From Geosiphon pyriformis (Eukaryota > Glomeromycota > Glomeromycetes > Archaeosporales > Geosiphonaceae), in NCBI GenBank assembly GCA_016748015.1, contig JAAOMT010000653.1, positions 24,160 through 77,638 of the forward strand: a stretch of DNA of 53,479 bases, written 5' to 3'. A program made the position numbers and the translations under genes. The notes under the pieces are model-generated. The model ran no database searches, was not told the origin of the DNA, and worked only from the letters and a program-made list of their open reading frames with translations. Positions 37,101 through 49,031 of this stretch are shown in pieces; the first letter of the stretch is position 1; each line of letters opens with the position of its first letter.

Positions 37101-38760
37101 AAAAGGCAAGAAATATATTATAATATATGCCAATAGAATACTTTTACCAGCAGAACAAAACTATTCAGTTGCTAAATAGAAATGTTTAACAGTAGTTTGA
37201 ACTACTAATTATTAAGATAAATATTTTTTTGGTGTAAAGTTTTTGATAGTAACAGATCATCAAGCTTTGCAACAAAAAAAAGCTGAAACATAAATAAATA
37301 ATTTATTAAATACTTTACTTGGATAAATTCGACTATAACATTTAATATTACAAAAGAGCAAATCATTAAAATACTAATGTTTTTTCCAAACTTATCATCC
37401 AGTAATAATACAATCTTCACAAACCAAACCAACTTAATTATTAGTAATTTTTTCTTAAACAAACACAATAATAGACTTGGACAACTACTCTGTACTAATA
37501 GAATTTTTAAGTAAAGAACAATATCTACCAAAATACAATTGACAATAAAGAGAACATTTACATAAACAATCAAATTTTTATTTGATTTACCAAAACCAGT
37601 TATATAAAAGAAACAAAAAAAATTCTGATTGCTCTTAGAAAGTTATCAGATTTAAAGAAAAAAAAATTGTAATTTACAACATATATACTAACTTATTAGC
37701 TAAACACTTTGAAAAAACAAAAACAATTCAGAAAACTTTAACTTATTATTATTAGTTTATCTTAAAAAAAAACATTGTTAAACACATTAAAATCTGTAAT
37801 ATTTGCCAAAAAAGAGAAAAATCCAATCACAAGAAAGATATTTATTCAATTTCTGTTGGTCAACTATTTAACAGAATTAGTATAAATATTGTTAAACTTT
37901 TAACAGTAACTCTTAATAACAACAGATATATTATTACAACTATTAACTATTTTACAAAGTGAATAGAAACAAAAACTACTTCAGATTAAACAGTAGTTTT
38001 TATTGCCAATTTTATTTATGAAAATATAATTTGTTATTATGGCTGCTTTAAAGAATTTTTATCTAATAAAAAAAGAATTTTTCTTAGTATACTGGTTAAA
38101 AAACTTTGTAAAAAAATAAGAATATATAATAAACTCTCTTCTTTTATTACTCTCAAACAAATAGCCTAGTAAAATATTTTAATAAAACACTATATAAAAC
38201 CTTAGCCAAAACCAGTAAAAAAATAAACTTATAGAACAAAATACTGCCTTTAGCTTTGTTTACTTATAATGAATTATGACATAACAAGTTATAAATTTTT
38301 TTATCTACTTTTTAAACAAATGGCAATTCTACTAATAGAAACTAATATTGAAACAATATTTTTTGAGAAAATAACAATAAGAAATTACAAAGACATTTTG
38401 CAAAAAAACTTGATACTATTCTTGACTTTTTGGTAAAGACACAAATAATTGCTTTTATAAAGATAAAACAGTTTCAAAAAAAGCTTAAAAAAAAAAGACC
38501 TATAAAACATTTTTTTTAAATGTTGATAACTTAGTTTTGAAATATTACTCAGACAAAAACAATGTCTATAGTAATAAGTTTTCTAGTTAATAGAAAAATT
38601 TTTTTATAGTTAACAAAGTTTTAAACAATAGTTCATATATTCTACAAGATTAATATAAAATAATCTTCAATAATCACTCTGTTTATGGCATACAATTCAA
38701 GAAATATTACAAATAATTTAATTAGTTATCTGTTATAATAATACTGGCCTAAATAATTAA
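34200..38760 (+). mobile_element. Ty3/gypsy gag-pol relic
   Basis: Plus-strand order: gag start (MAIELVQRIKDNQK, 34232), zinc knuckle (34540-34600, CYYCKLTEYFSRNYN; the His and last Cys read Tyr), protease (35210-35300; GYFIDLILNSRLSVS, active D-S-G reads N-S-R), RT (36300-36750; WQVEMDPKNRKKTVF, VMSFGFTNT, VYLNNIIVY with YLDD changed to YLNN), RNase H (37020-37280; VTDHQALQ kept), integrase (37790-38420; CNICQKREK kept, catalytic positions SINIVK and FLSNKK read Asn for Asp). The order is diagnostic for Ty3/gypsy. Many TAA/TAG stops. The 3' end is lost before LINE copy D. Confidence 0.75.
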
Positions 38761-38850
38761 CAAAAATCCAATATAAATAAATACATTATTCTTAAAACAA
38801 AGATATTTTCAATTAACATAAACAATTATTTATTGGATTAAAACATTCAA

Positions 38851-38875
38851 AATGTTTTTAATATTTAAATAAATA
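38851..38875 (+). repeat. Candidate target-site duplication of LINE copy D, 5' side
   Basis: AATGTTTTTAATATTTAAAT just before the LINE 5' end resembles AATGTTTTTTATATTTTTTA (45623-45642) immediately after the A tail, with a few differences. This is consistent with an aged target-site duplication, but AT-rich DNA makes chance similarity possible. Confidence 0.4.
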
Positions 38876-38880
38876 AATAA

Positions 38881-38951
38881 AAAACTTCTTTCTCTCGTTC
38901 ATCCCAAATTCCCAAAAAGAGCCAAAATAATTTTTTGAAAGAAGTTTTTTT
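38881..38951 (+). repeat. LINE copy D 5'-terminal inverted repeat
   Basis: A perfect 12-bp inverted repeat: AAAACTTCTTTC (38881-38892) and GAAAGAAGTTTT (38937-38948), with a 44-nt loop. Inside it, CTCTC (38892-38896) can pair with GAG in AAAGAGCC (38915-38922), giving a possible second stem. Confidence 0.75.
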
Positions 38952-38984
38952 CTGTTTTTCATTATTTAGTATGCTAATTTCAAA

Positions 38985-40829
38985 CTATTTGTGCTTGATT
39001 ACAAGGCCACTGTTGGCCCTAGTATTGCAGTTATAAACAAGTCTATTATGGAGCTTAGCTTTAACATTGGTGTCAAGTCTGCTGAGTCCAGAAAGAAGAA
39101 AAGAGGTGGTGCTTTAGAGAATAATATTGGTAATAGAAAATTTGCTGCTGTTAAGATATCAAATGGTTATTCTTAAGATTCTAAAACCAGTAATATTACT
39201 GAATCTAATAGTGTGGATATAAAGGAGGAATGTTTAGTTAAGGAAACTAGTTTTGATCATGAAGATGGTGAAGTCTTTGCTGGAAAAAACTCAGAGCAAA
39301 CATTTAAAAGTTTGAAGATTTTCACCAAGAAGATGCTTGGAAAACCACTGGGAAAAATTGACTTCTTAGATGATAATACTGATGATGTACTTTTGAACAA
39401 ACCTGTGATTTTTCCTCCCTCTTTAAAGAACTTGGTCAATGTTTCTGTCAGGAAGTTTTTTGCTTTGGACATTAACTTGGATAATATTGTTGAGAAATCT
39501 GCTCAGAAAAAGCTTGTGGTTGTCAGAAAATTGTTTTCAAAAATCAATGGTTTTGGGAGAGCCTTTACCCTCTCAAAATTTGCTGGGATTGTCAAAGCAA
39601 TGTTCACTTCTGAATTAAGTTTGGTGCAGACTTCTAAAAAGGCTGAAGAGGTGAAGATTTTGGTAAACTCCGATCTCAAAAAACCATCTGGACATTCAGA
39701 TCTGGCTGTGGTATTAAAGGAAATTCCAATTAGTATTTCAACTAAGGCTGTGTGTGCTGCGCTATCCAAGTTTGGCATTATTAAGTTGATCAAGATGTAA
39801 TTGGTAGGGCTGTGGCAAAAAGCTGTAGTTGAATTTGAACAGATTAAGCATGCTGATTTGGTTGCAGCATGCTGGTCTATTCTGATTAGAAAGGATGCTG
39901 TATGCATTGCTAGATCTAATGTAGACAAAGAATCATGAGATGCATGCAATGTTTACAAAACTCTTTTGTACATTCTGCCAATGGGAACCAATGCACATGA
40001 TATTTGGGATTATGTTGCTTCAGTGGGTGGGAAAACTTGTGTAATTGACTGTCATCCAGTTTTTTATGTCTGGACCAGGTGCACTACTGTTTGTTTTAAC
40101 TCTGCTGAGTTATTAGATGCTATCATAGAAACCATGCCAGTGCTAAAAGAGGCCAATCTGCACTAGTCTCATCTTGTTTTAGCCAAGTGTGTTGGGTGTG
40201 GGAAATTGGGCCATACATTATTGGCTTGCCCTGTTGGTAGGAAAAAGAGTGTTCCTTCTAGTGCTTTATTGCAAAAAACCTTTTTGAACTCAGATAAAAG
40301 CAGACTGGCTGCCATTTATGCCAAACATTTAGCTCCAGTTACTCGTTCTGTTTCTTTTGGTGGTGTTTCATGGACACAAATTGCTGGTGGGTCTTTTTTT
40401 CCTTCTCCTCCTGTTCAGAATGTTTTGTTAAGAGCTGGCTTCTTTTCGGAGATAAAGCCTACCATGCTGGTATCTTCAGAATTGAATGATAGGTTTGCCA
40501 CTCTTGAGTGCAGTTTTACCAGCCTCGCAAAGTGTGTTAACATGCTGGCTATGAGGTTGGACACACCTAAGCCAACAGTTTCTCAGCTTAGTTCTGAATG
40601 TTAGCCATTGATAACCCCTTTATCACAGAATCAAGGAGTGGATATAGTGATAAGTAAGGGTTCAGGTGTGGCCACTGGTAATGAAACTGTTGTGGGAATG
40701 ATGGTTTTTGATCCTATAATTATTTTGAAATTGAAGGAAACATTGAACAATCTTTTGATTACAGTTATGAGTCTTTCGGCTAAAATGAACAATGCTGGTT
40801 CAGTTTCTACCTCTCTTTTTTCTCAATGA
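38985..40829 (+). pseudogene. LINE copy D ORF1, nearly intact
   Basis: Reads VLDYKATVGPSIAVINK from about 38989 with no upstream ATG; 38991-39176 and 39213-39800 (Lys/Asp-rich, then KFFALDINLDNIVEK and SKINGFGRAFTLSKFAG), then LWQKAVVEFEQ, then 39966-40166, the zinc knuckle at 40188-40230 (CVGCGKLGHTLLAC, perfect CX2CX4HX4C), a Ser-rich region, and 40608-40829. Five or six single stops (for example TAA 39174, 39798; TAG 40164, 40602) interrupt it. The final TGA overlaps the ORF2 ATG. Confidence 0.75.
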
Positions 40830-43800
40830 GTAATATGATCTGGAAAATCATGACTTGTAATGTTAGAGAAATGAACAATCCTGTGAAACAAGATGATATT
40901 ATTTGTTGCATAAGGAAAAAAACAATTTAGTTTCTATTTTTATGGAGTCAAAATTGAAAGGAAAAGTTTGCTCCTGGATTGTCAATAAATTTGATGATGT
41001 ACAGGTGTTTACCTCTGGTTTAGAATCTGGTTATCTGGGTGCTGGTGTTGTGGTTGTCATGAACTCTTCTTTGGCAAAACATGTATGTAAAGTTTCAGAA
41101 GTGTCTGATTGGCACCTGTCTATCAAGTTGCTTTTCAAAAATAATCTTTCTGTATCAATTTTGGGGCTTTATGCTGGTGCCTCTTTGGTGGCCCAGTTTT
41201 CTCAGGCAGGCAATATCAATTCTCTTATAGCAAAAGCTGTCAATGAATCTTCTTTCGTCATTCTTGGAAGTGATTTTAATGAAGATGGTTCTCATAAGTG
41301 TGCAAGTTTCAAGAAATGCCTGGATTTTGGTTTGGTCAATGCCTTGGGTGGGAGCTCTTGTAAGAAATCACCAACTTGGTCCAATTCTCGAAATGTTGTT
41401 AAGACAATTGATTATGTGCTCATTTCTTTGAACTTGATCAATGTGGTAGTGGGTCGTAGCATGTTTGGTGTTGAAAAATACTTTAATACTGATCATCAGA
41501 CTGTCTTAGTGTTGGTGGGTTTGGGTGGTTTGCTTGATGTCTGCTTAAATTTTGTTTACAAACAGACAAATAAGGATTGTTGGAAGTACAATTACAAAAG
41601 TGCAGATGGTATTAAATAGGCCAAATTTAAGGATGATATGGCAGCAAATGCTGCTATGCTACATGATGACTTTCTTGCAGCTGGTATGCACTCAAACCTG
41701 GATGCAATGTGGGTTGCTCTCCATAAAGTGTTATGTCTGTCTGCTGAAGCAGTTTTTAAGAAGAAATGGTTCAAGAACTATGATCATGTTTTTGTTAAGG
41801 AGTCATCCAAATTTCACAAGCTGAAGCTTTTGGTGTCAAAGTTAGTTAAGGCATCTTGTTTGGATTCTTTTGGAGAATTTACATTCTTGCTTGGCAAGTG
41901 AGAGGGTTTGGATTCAGTTAATGCTTCTATGGTGAAGTCTCTTTTTCTGTCAGGTTCCTTCTTTGATGCCATATGATCAGTTTTGTCCAAAGTTAGGAAG
42001 TTATATCACTCCTCCAAAATGTCAGAAGCAGAATGTGTTAGGAAATCTAGAATTAGGTCAGCAATAGATAAAAGGATAGAAAGTTTCGAATTGAACAAAG
42101 ATCATACTATTAGAAATGTACTAGAACATCCTTTTTACAAAGTGACTTTGGATCATTTGGTCATGGATAATAAATTGGTTTTGGAACCTGATCTGGTTAA
42201 AACCAAAGTAGATGTGATTATGGAAGGGTAGACTAGAAAGCACAATGTGGTTTCTGTTGTCTCTAGTGTATAGTATCACTAATATCAGCTTTTGGAGTAT
42301 ATTTTTGATGATGCTTTTTTTGATGTAATATGCCCAATTGACTTTGATAAGATGTCTAGTGTTATCTCAAATCTGTCTGATGGGAAAGTGGCTGGTTTTT
42401 TTGGTATCTCAAATGAGTTATAGAAACATTGTGACAGATCAGTTTTGAATATGCTTTTGGTGCTTTTGAATTCTTGTTTGAATTGTGAATCTGTTCCTGG
42501 GCCTTGGAAGGAGGCTTGAGTGTCAATGATCCCCAAACCATATGAGTGGAAGAGTGTTCTCATGAACACCCATCCTATTGTTTTGATTAAAATGGCTCAC
42601 AAAATCTTTTCCAAGATTCTTTCAGACAGGATTTTTTTTGTGTGCAGTAAGTTTAATGTTCTTAGAGGGAATAATTTTTCTGTTCTAAAAGGTATGACCA
42701 CACAATCTCCTATTTTTGCTATTGGATCAGTCATTAAAGATGCTTTGGAAAAGAACTGTGAGCTGTAGCTGGTATTGTAGGATATGCAGAAAGCTTATGA
42801 TTCTGTTGGCTGGGAGCATCTTAGGGAGAGTTTAGTCAAGATAAAGATGTGTAACAAGCTTATTTGGTTTTTTGGTGGCATTCATAATGGTTGGGTCAAC
42901 AAAGTTATGATGAATTTTTGGTTGACTGATGAATATCAGGTGCATGATGGTTTGGACCAAGGAGAGGTGTTTTCTTTTTTTCTTTGGCGCATATTTTATG
43001 ATCCTCTTTTGTGTGAAGTCAAGAAACAAGGAAGTGTATGTGGATACAGATTGAACTCTCGCTTTGTAACTGGAACTGATTGCTCTGAATCTTGAACTGG
43101 TTTGACTTCTTTTCTCACTGCAGGTGTTTTTGTCAATGACACTATTTGGGTTAGTAACAGCCAGACTGCTACGCAACATATTCTCAATGTCACTAGTGAA
43201 TTTTTTTGGATTAATAACATTTCAATCAATAATGACAAAACAATAGCTATTTCCATTAATTGTAGAGTCTCTGAGCCTTGTTTGCTGATCAGTGGTTTGC
43301 CTATTTTAATAGCCAAGAAAGGGGAGTCTTATTGGTACTTGGGCATTTTTCTGTCTATTGAAGGTTTGTCAAAGCCTAGCTTAACTAGGGCCCATCTGGA
43401 TGTCCGGTTTTTTACCAATCTTGTGCTGAGAAAGACTGTTTTTGACAAACAGTTCTTGTATTTAGTGTCAGCAGTTCTTTACCCCATTATTGCATACAGG
43501 ACTCAGTTTAGTTTTGTTTCTATTAATATGTGTGCAAAATAGGACACTATAATTCACAAGAGTTTGAAATCCAAATTTGGCTTGCCACATGACTTTCCCA
43601 ATAATGCTATTCACCATCCTTTTCTGTATGGTTTGAAGTCTTTTGAACAGATCCAAGCTAAAAGCAAGTCAGCTTCTGTTGTTGGTTTCACCAATTCTGT
43701 TGGTATCTTGGACTATTTGTTTGCACATAGATCACATGACTTGCAGGTCCTCAGCTGGCACCCTCGCCACCTCCTGCTTTTTCCTTCTTATATTAATATC

Positions 43801-45492
43801 AATCCTTCAAATAACTTTTTGGCCAGCATTGTCCGGATTTTTTTGGAGTGCAATTTTTCTCTGAGTGGTCTTATAATCAATGCTTTTCATTTCCCAAGTG
43901 GAACTCTTATGTCTGTCATTCTTGGTGAGCTCATCTTTTATAATTGTGTTTCTTCACTTTGACATTATGGAATTGGTTTTGTTGAGCAGCTTTGCAGTCG
44001 TACTGGTTCTGTTTTCGAATGGAGAACTTTCAAGCAGTAGAAAAAATTGGACTTTTGGGGTCCAGTTCCTTATTGGTTTGATGTTTCTGTTCATTATCTG
44101 AATGATTCTGGGCTGCTTTTTATTTGTAATTCTCTGTTGCCATACAATGGTTTGTTCAATATTCTTAAGTCTCATGAGTTTAAAGTTGTGTGCAATCGTC
44201 TGTTAAGGGTTGATTCTGGTTGTTTCTTTTTGTTTACGAATAGTTCTCTGAGTGGGCTGGGTACTCTTGGTATAAAAACTGGTGCTGCTGTTTTTTTTGA
44301 GGACATTAATTTGGGTTTGGGTGTAAGAGTTTCCAGGTTAGTTTCTTCTACAATGGCAGAATTGTAGGCCATTGCTTTGGCTCTCAAGTGTGTTCTTCCT
44401 TCTTATTCAGTCAATTTGTTTTCAGACAGCCAGGCTGCTTTAGATGCATGCAAGTTAGAATCTTTATTAACTCATCTGGATTTCAGGAATCAGTATTGAA
44501 TTGAGCATTGCCACATTGCTAATGTCATTCGATGCAAAAATTTGAATGTTAATTGGGTTAAAGTTAAAAATCATTCTGGTGTCTTGGGAAATAAACATGC
44601 TGATGCTTTCACTGAAGCTGTTGTATTCTCTAATATGTGTCTTTCTTATATGATTAATGAACATTTTCTCAAGACTGGTGGTACTGCAGTATCTGGTAAT
44701 TCTAGGCATTTTGTTCATAACATTTTCCAATCTGTTTATCATGCATGCTGGGAGGTTGGTTCTGGGTCCCGAGTCTTGGTAAATAGCCTGTGTGCTGATG
44801 TTAATTGGTCTAAATCTTCTTTGGTGTGGCATCTGGACTTTCATTTGGCTGTTGATTTCACTAATGCTCAGATTGCTGACTTGTAAACATATTTTATAAA
44901 GGCATTGCATCATTGTCTTCTGGTTGCTGTGCATAAGCATCTTTATAATAAGAGTTATCCCAGTGTAATATGTCTATTCTGTGGTGATGTTAAGGTTTCG
45001 GACCATGTGTTTTCTTGCCCATTTGATGCTGCTGGTTGTGCTTGGTTGGTGGAGGTTTATGTATCTACTTGGGAGGCATGTTCGGGCTTATCTCGCTCTT
45101 TTTCGTGTGTTTCGCAGTTGCTTTCTACTTGGTACAGCTCTGTGTAAGGACTTTGTTTTCAAGGAGTAGTATTGTGAATCTGTTGCTGTTTTTAAAGACT
45201 CTAAGATTGCAGCTCAGAATATCATGGCCTTTGTATATGAACTTTGTCTTGTGTTTCATAATAATGTTTGGCTAGTATGTGCTAAGTACTGAGTGGTTAT
45301 GGAGAAAAATGGCATGATTCCACGTGATGATTCTGTTTCTGTTTCTGTCTTTGGTCTTTCTTTGGTGCTTTTGGCCAGTGTGGTTAGGTTGTTAGGTATT
45401 GTGGACACATTTGGTGTTTGTTTTAGGTTTTGTAAATCTTGTTTATTTTTTTTTGGTTTAGGTGATATGGTTTCAATGCATATAAGTGCTTA
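40826..45492 (+). pseudogene. LINE copy D ORF2 (endonuclease-RT-RNase H-zinc), few breaks
   Basis: Starts MSNMIWKIMTCNV at the ATGA overlap. Endonuclease 40850-41560: MESKLKGKV, GSDFNEDG, TWSNSRNVVKTIDYV and an intact TDHQ. RT 42230-43540: KPYEWKSVLMNTHPIVL, DMQKAYDSVGW (motif A), FVNDTIWVS (FVDD box with one Asp to Asn), YLGIFLSIEGLSKPS. RNase H 44210-44640: first Asp reads Asn (FTNSSLSG), FSDSQAALDA and GNKHADA kept. Zinc motif CLFCGDVKVSDHVFSC near 44970-45020. In-frame TAG codons at 42766 and 42778 stand where copies A and C have Trp and Gln. About ten such lesions occur in all; otherwise the reading frame is preserved. Confidence 0.8.
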
Positions 45493-45624
45493 GTATTGTC
45501 TTGACTAGCCTGAATAGCTGGTCACGTGTAGAAAATACATGATTCACACCTAGTTTAGATTATCTGTATGATGTATTGTACTAGACAGTGTTTGGACTTT
45601 ACTCATTAAATCAGAAAAAAAAAA

Positions 45625-47990
45625 TGTTTTTTATATTTTTTATAAGTATTAGATCAAAAATTATCTAAATATTACTTTGACTATTAGAAAACAGACCACT
45701 ATAACTAATAATAGTCGAATACATACTATTATTAGACCAAAAAATACAACTATCAGAAGAGAAAAAATTAATAGCAAAATAAATAAATATTTGTTGAAAA
45801 GTATAACAATAGTAATACTTTCATCTTCTATTACAATCGAAAAAACAATCTTAGAAATTTTGTTTATAAACAAAAACTTATTATATAGAAAACAACTGAA
45901 GCTTTATAGTTGTCTTAGTAAAATTATAAAAAACATAAAGTTTTTAAAGAAAACAATTTTAGAAATACAAATTTTGAATATTATATAATTAAATATTCTA
46001 AAAGTTTTGACTATTGTTAAAAGAACCAAAACTTTTATACAAAAACTTGGTTTCTTAGATACAAATCTTATTTTACTTTAGATATTATATATTTTATCTA
46101 TAAAAAGTTTTAACAAACTAATTAGCTTTAAGTTAGACAAAACTCTTCAAATAAATTATTTTATGAATAGTTTAATTTTGTCAGAGCTTAATTTCTTTGG
46201 AAAAAATAATATTATGATTGAAACTCATAGTTTTTATTAGTTATCACATATATTAGTCACTAATATTATATAATTAACTATCTTATTTTTAGATAGTAAT
46301 CATTAATCTAATCAATAATCTAATTATTAATTTGATCATTAACCTGATTATTAACTTAATTGTTGATTTAATTATTGACCACTTTTAATAACTATATAAG
46401 TAATAAATTTCTCAGATGTAGCAAAACATATAGTAATTGATCAAGAATAAATAAAATAACAACTATTATCTCAATTCTTCTTTTATCACTTATTTTTTTT
46501 TTTTATCTTTAAGTATCTGAACATCTTAGATTAAAAAATTATTTGTTGGTATTTATTTATCTTTTTTTTGACTCATATAATTGTAGCATTTGAAGATTAT
46601 TGAATAAAACATGACTAAAAAATATATTTAATACCTAATATTAAATTTTAAAAACATCAATATAAGACATAGAATTATATTAGTGTATTATTATTTATTG
46701 ACAGTACAAACTATTTTTCTATCTTTAGATTTCCTAATTATTTTTTGAAAAAAATAGCAATTAAAATATTTTATAAGACTAATCTTATACATTAAATCTA
46801 TACTTATTTAATTCATTTTTTGAAGTTAAATTTTCTTTGATTAATTTTATTATTCTATAATTTTGTTCTTTCTGTTATTCATTAGCTTGTTATTCCAATC
46901 TGTAACAATATTAAAGATATAAAAAAATTGTTTTTTGGTTACTCTGATTATTTAAGCAATAATAAAACAAAAATAACTTGTTTACTAATTTCTTATTAAA
47001 TACTTTAAAGTTTTTAAAAAAACAAAGATTATATTAAAACTATTTTGACTACTTTAAAAAAATTTTAAAAAAAACAAACTTTTAATTAAAACAAAAAAGA
47101 TGTTTTTAAAATAATAAAAAATTGCTTAACTATAATTTATTTAAAAAAAGCATTTTTATAAAGTGTTATTAAATAGTTTTAATAGCTATTAGTGTTTTAT
47201 TAATAAAAAAATTATTAATTATTTTAAGTAATAAAAGAAATATCAAAGATATAATTATTTTATTTTCAGTTTTAGTTATAATTATAAAAATAAAAATAAA
47301 TTTTTTTTTAAATATTATTAATATTATTATATAATAAAATAATATTAAACTTATTTTTAAATTTTAAATATTTTTTAAATTATTAATTAATAAAATAATT
47401 TTTTAACAAAATATATTTTTTTTAATATATTAAAGTATAAAATGTTATTAATTTTAATTAAAAAAAATTCTTTATTTTAAGTTTTAAAACCTATTATTTT
47501 TGCAAAAACTTTGGCAATTTTTTTTAAAAAAATTATAAATTTTGCATATTACAAAATTTTCAATTTAATTGTAACATTTATTATACCTGTAAATTACACA
47601 AATTGGATTATTAATTAAAATAATAGTTATAAATAAAAATTAAATAATTAATGCTAAAATATAAAACCATAGTATGTATTAATTAATAATAAAATTTAAG
47701 AAATAATTTTATGCTAATTTTTGGGTCAAATTTTAATTTGTAAAAGATAAATTTAATAATAATATTATTTGTTCAAAACCAATTTTTTTGTTTTAATACT
47801 TTTAACAAAAAAATATATAAAAAAAGTGAAAAAACACACAAAATAAATTAAGATTTATTTTTAATATTTCAATTGAAATTGACAAAGAATTATTAACTAG
47901 CAAAGTCAAAAAACTACTCTGGTAAAAATATTCAGATTCCTAGTATTATACTTCTGGGAACAGGTCAAAAAAAAAGGAGCCATAGGCTTT
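45625..47990. other. AT-rich desert, unidentified relics
   Basis: Open frame 45677-45988 is Ile/Lys/Asn-rich and not recognised; it could be an eroded transposon. The remainder up to about 47940 is low complexity. No gene can be supported. Confidence 0.45.
46302..46380. repeat. 12-bp degenerate tandem repeat, about 6.5 copies
   Basis: Successive 12-bp units: ATTAATCTAATC, AATAATCTAATT, ATTAATTTGATC, ATTAACCTGATT, ATTAACTTAATT, GTTGATTTAATT, ATTGACC. Differences between units are almost all transitions. The period is a multiple of three. Confidence 0.75.
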
Positions 47991-48099
47991 GCAGAATCAA
48001 CCATGCATGCTTTAGAAAATGATTGACCTGTATTAAAAAGACTGAAGAATTTATCATTCCTATAAACAATACGCTAACCTCATAATTTCTGAGAACTAG

Positions 48100-48306
48100 C
48101 GCAGAACGTCAGAAAGATTAAACCCTTTGCCGATCCTGTGAAGTTTAAAGAGAAAGTCGCCAAGATGCACGAACAAACTGGCTGATCCGGCAATTTAGCA
48201 GAAAAAGCCCACCGTTAATTAATCCCAAAGAGAGATCTTCCAGCTTGGACAATTTGGGCAACAATGGCGATGACGGTGATGTTTTTAGTGCTGAAGAAAA
48301 GAATGT
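48100..48306 (+). other. Possible exon remnant at the edge of gene island 2
   Basis: Base composition changes to gene-like at about 47920. One plus frame (48170-48306) reads RQFSRKSPPLINPKERSSS followed by LDNLGNNGDDGDVFSAEEKN and ends at a donor-like GTGTAAGA; the adjacent frame just upstream reads FADPVKFKEKVAKMHEQTG, as if one exon were frameshifted. It could be a gene fragment. The product is not recognised. The minus-strand frame 48348-48145 is a shadow. Confidence 0.3.
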
Positions 48307-48486
48307 GTAAGAAATAACCACTAATTTCATTAGCGTGACATTAACCACTGCGCGTGGACTTCATATGTTCACTTTGTCTGCCCATTTGAAATATACTCGC
48401 AAATCAGAGCTTTTATATCTCAAAAATTTGCATTTCTGAAAATCACTAGTAAATTAAGACCAAAGCCGAAAATTTACTGGAATAAT

Positions 48487-48789
48487 TCATTCCGAAGTGT
48501 TTTTCTCTTTATCTTCCTGCATCAATACGTTGTCCGACGGTTCTATAATATCAAACATTGGGATTTTCTTCTGCTCTTCACCTAGAAAAGCTATGAAAAA
48601 AAGGATGGATAATTTGAAAATGCCTAATTCAATTAAATCAAGCGAACATATATCCTTTAAAGAAAACCCACTTCGCCTATAAAGTATAGGTGTAATACCG
48701 ACAATTAATGGGATCGTTACAATAATGGTGGTCCATCTGGAATATGGATAATTGTGATCATGGTAAATGTGACCATGGAATTCATTACT
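48487..48789 (-). other. Open frame without ATG, possible last exon(s) of a membrane protein
   Basis: About 100 codons without a stop on the minus strand, ending TGA at 48487. It reads RWTTIIVTIPLIVGITPILY (hydrophobic segment), a linker RRSGFSLKDICSLD, LGIFKLSILFFIAFLG (second hydrophobic segment), then a polar acidic tail ending EDKEKNTSE. TTTCATAG and TTTTCTAG near 48593-48603 could be a 3' splice site instead. No start or family could be assigned. It could equally be a decayed gene. Confidence 0.3.
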
Positions 48790-49031
48790 TCAAAAAAAGG
48801 TCTTGCCTTATGCGTTGAATGTTCCACTTTGGTTTCTTTATTTGCATTTTTTTTTGGCTTATTTTATAGCTTTTGTAAGTGCCAAAATTTCAAAGTTACT
48901 TTACTTTGCCACCTTACACAGCTATGGGATTAATTAGATTACCAGGGTCTAGGCCAGGCCGGAAACCAGGAGGCGCAGAATATTGGGTTTAATTTTAATT
49001 TTCCTTTATAGTACGAAGCTTTCGTCTTTCA

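Larger units (their letters stand above)
38881..45624 (+). mobile_element. LINE copy D, full length, least decayed
   Basis: Complete from the 5' hairpin (38881) to a 10-A tail (45615-45624), about 6.7 kb. ORF1 carries a perfect CCHC knuckle; ORF2 carries endonuclease, RT, RNase H and a terminal zinc motif. Protein similarity to copy A runs through both ORFs, but at a distance, so D is a separate subfamily. The 3' terminal sequence TACTAGACAG...TTTACTCATTAA is shared with A. Few stops remain, and several can be seen to be single transitions when compared with A and C. Confidence 0.9.

Noticed and set aside
38881-38951. LINE 5' hairpin as a proven HDV-type ribozyme
   Set aside because: The arms pair, but I could not lay out the nested double pseudoknot or catalytic core, so only an inverted repeat is claimed.
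46302-46380. CRISPR-like array
   Set aside because: Units are contiguous 12-mers without spacers, and the genome is eukaryotic.
48145-48348. 67-residue minus frame
   Set aside because: Opposite-strand shadow of the more protein-like plus frame; no family signal.
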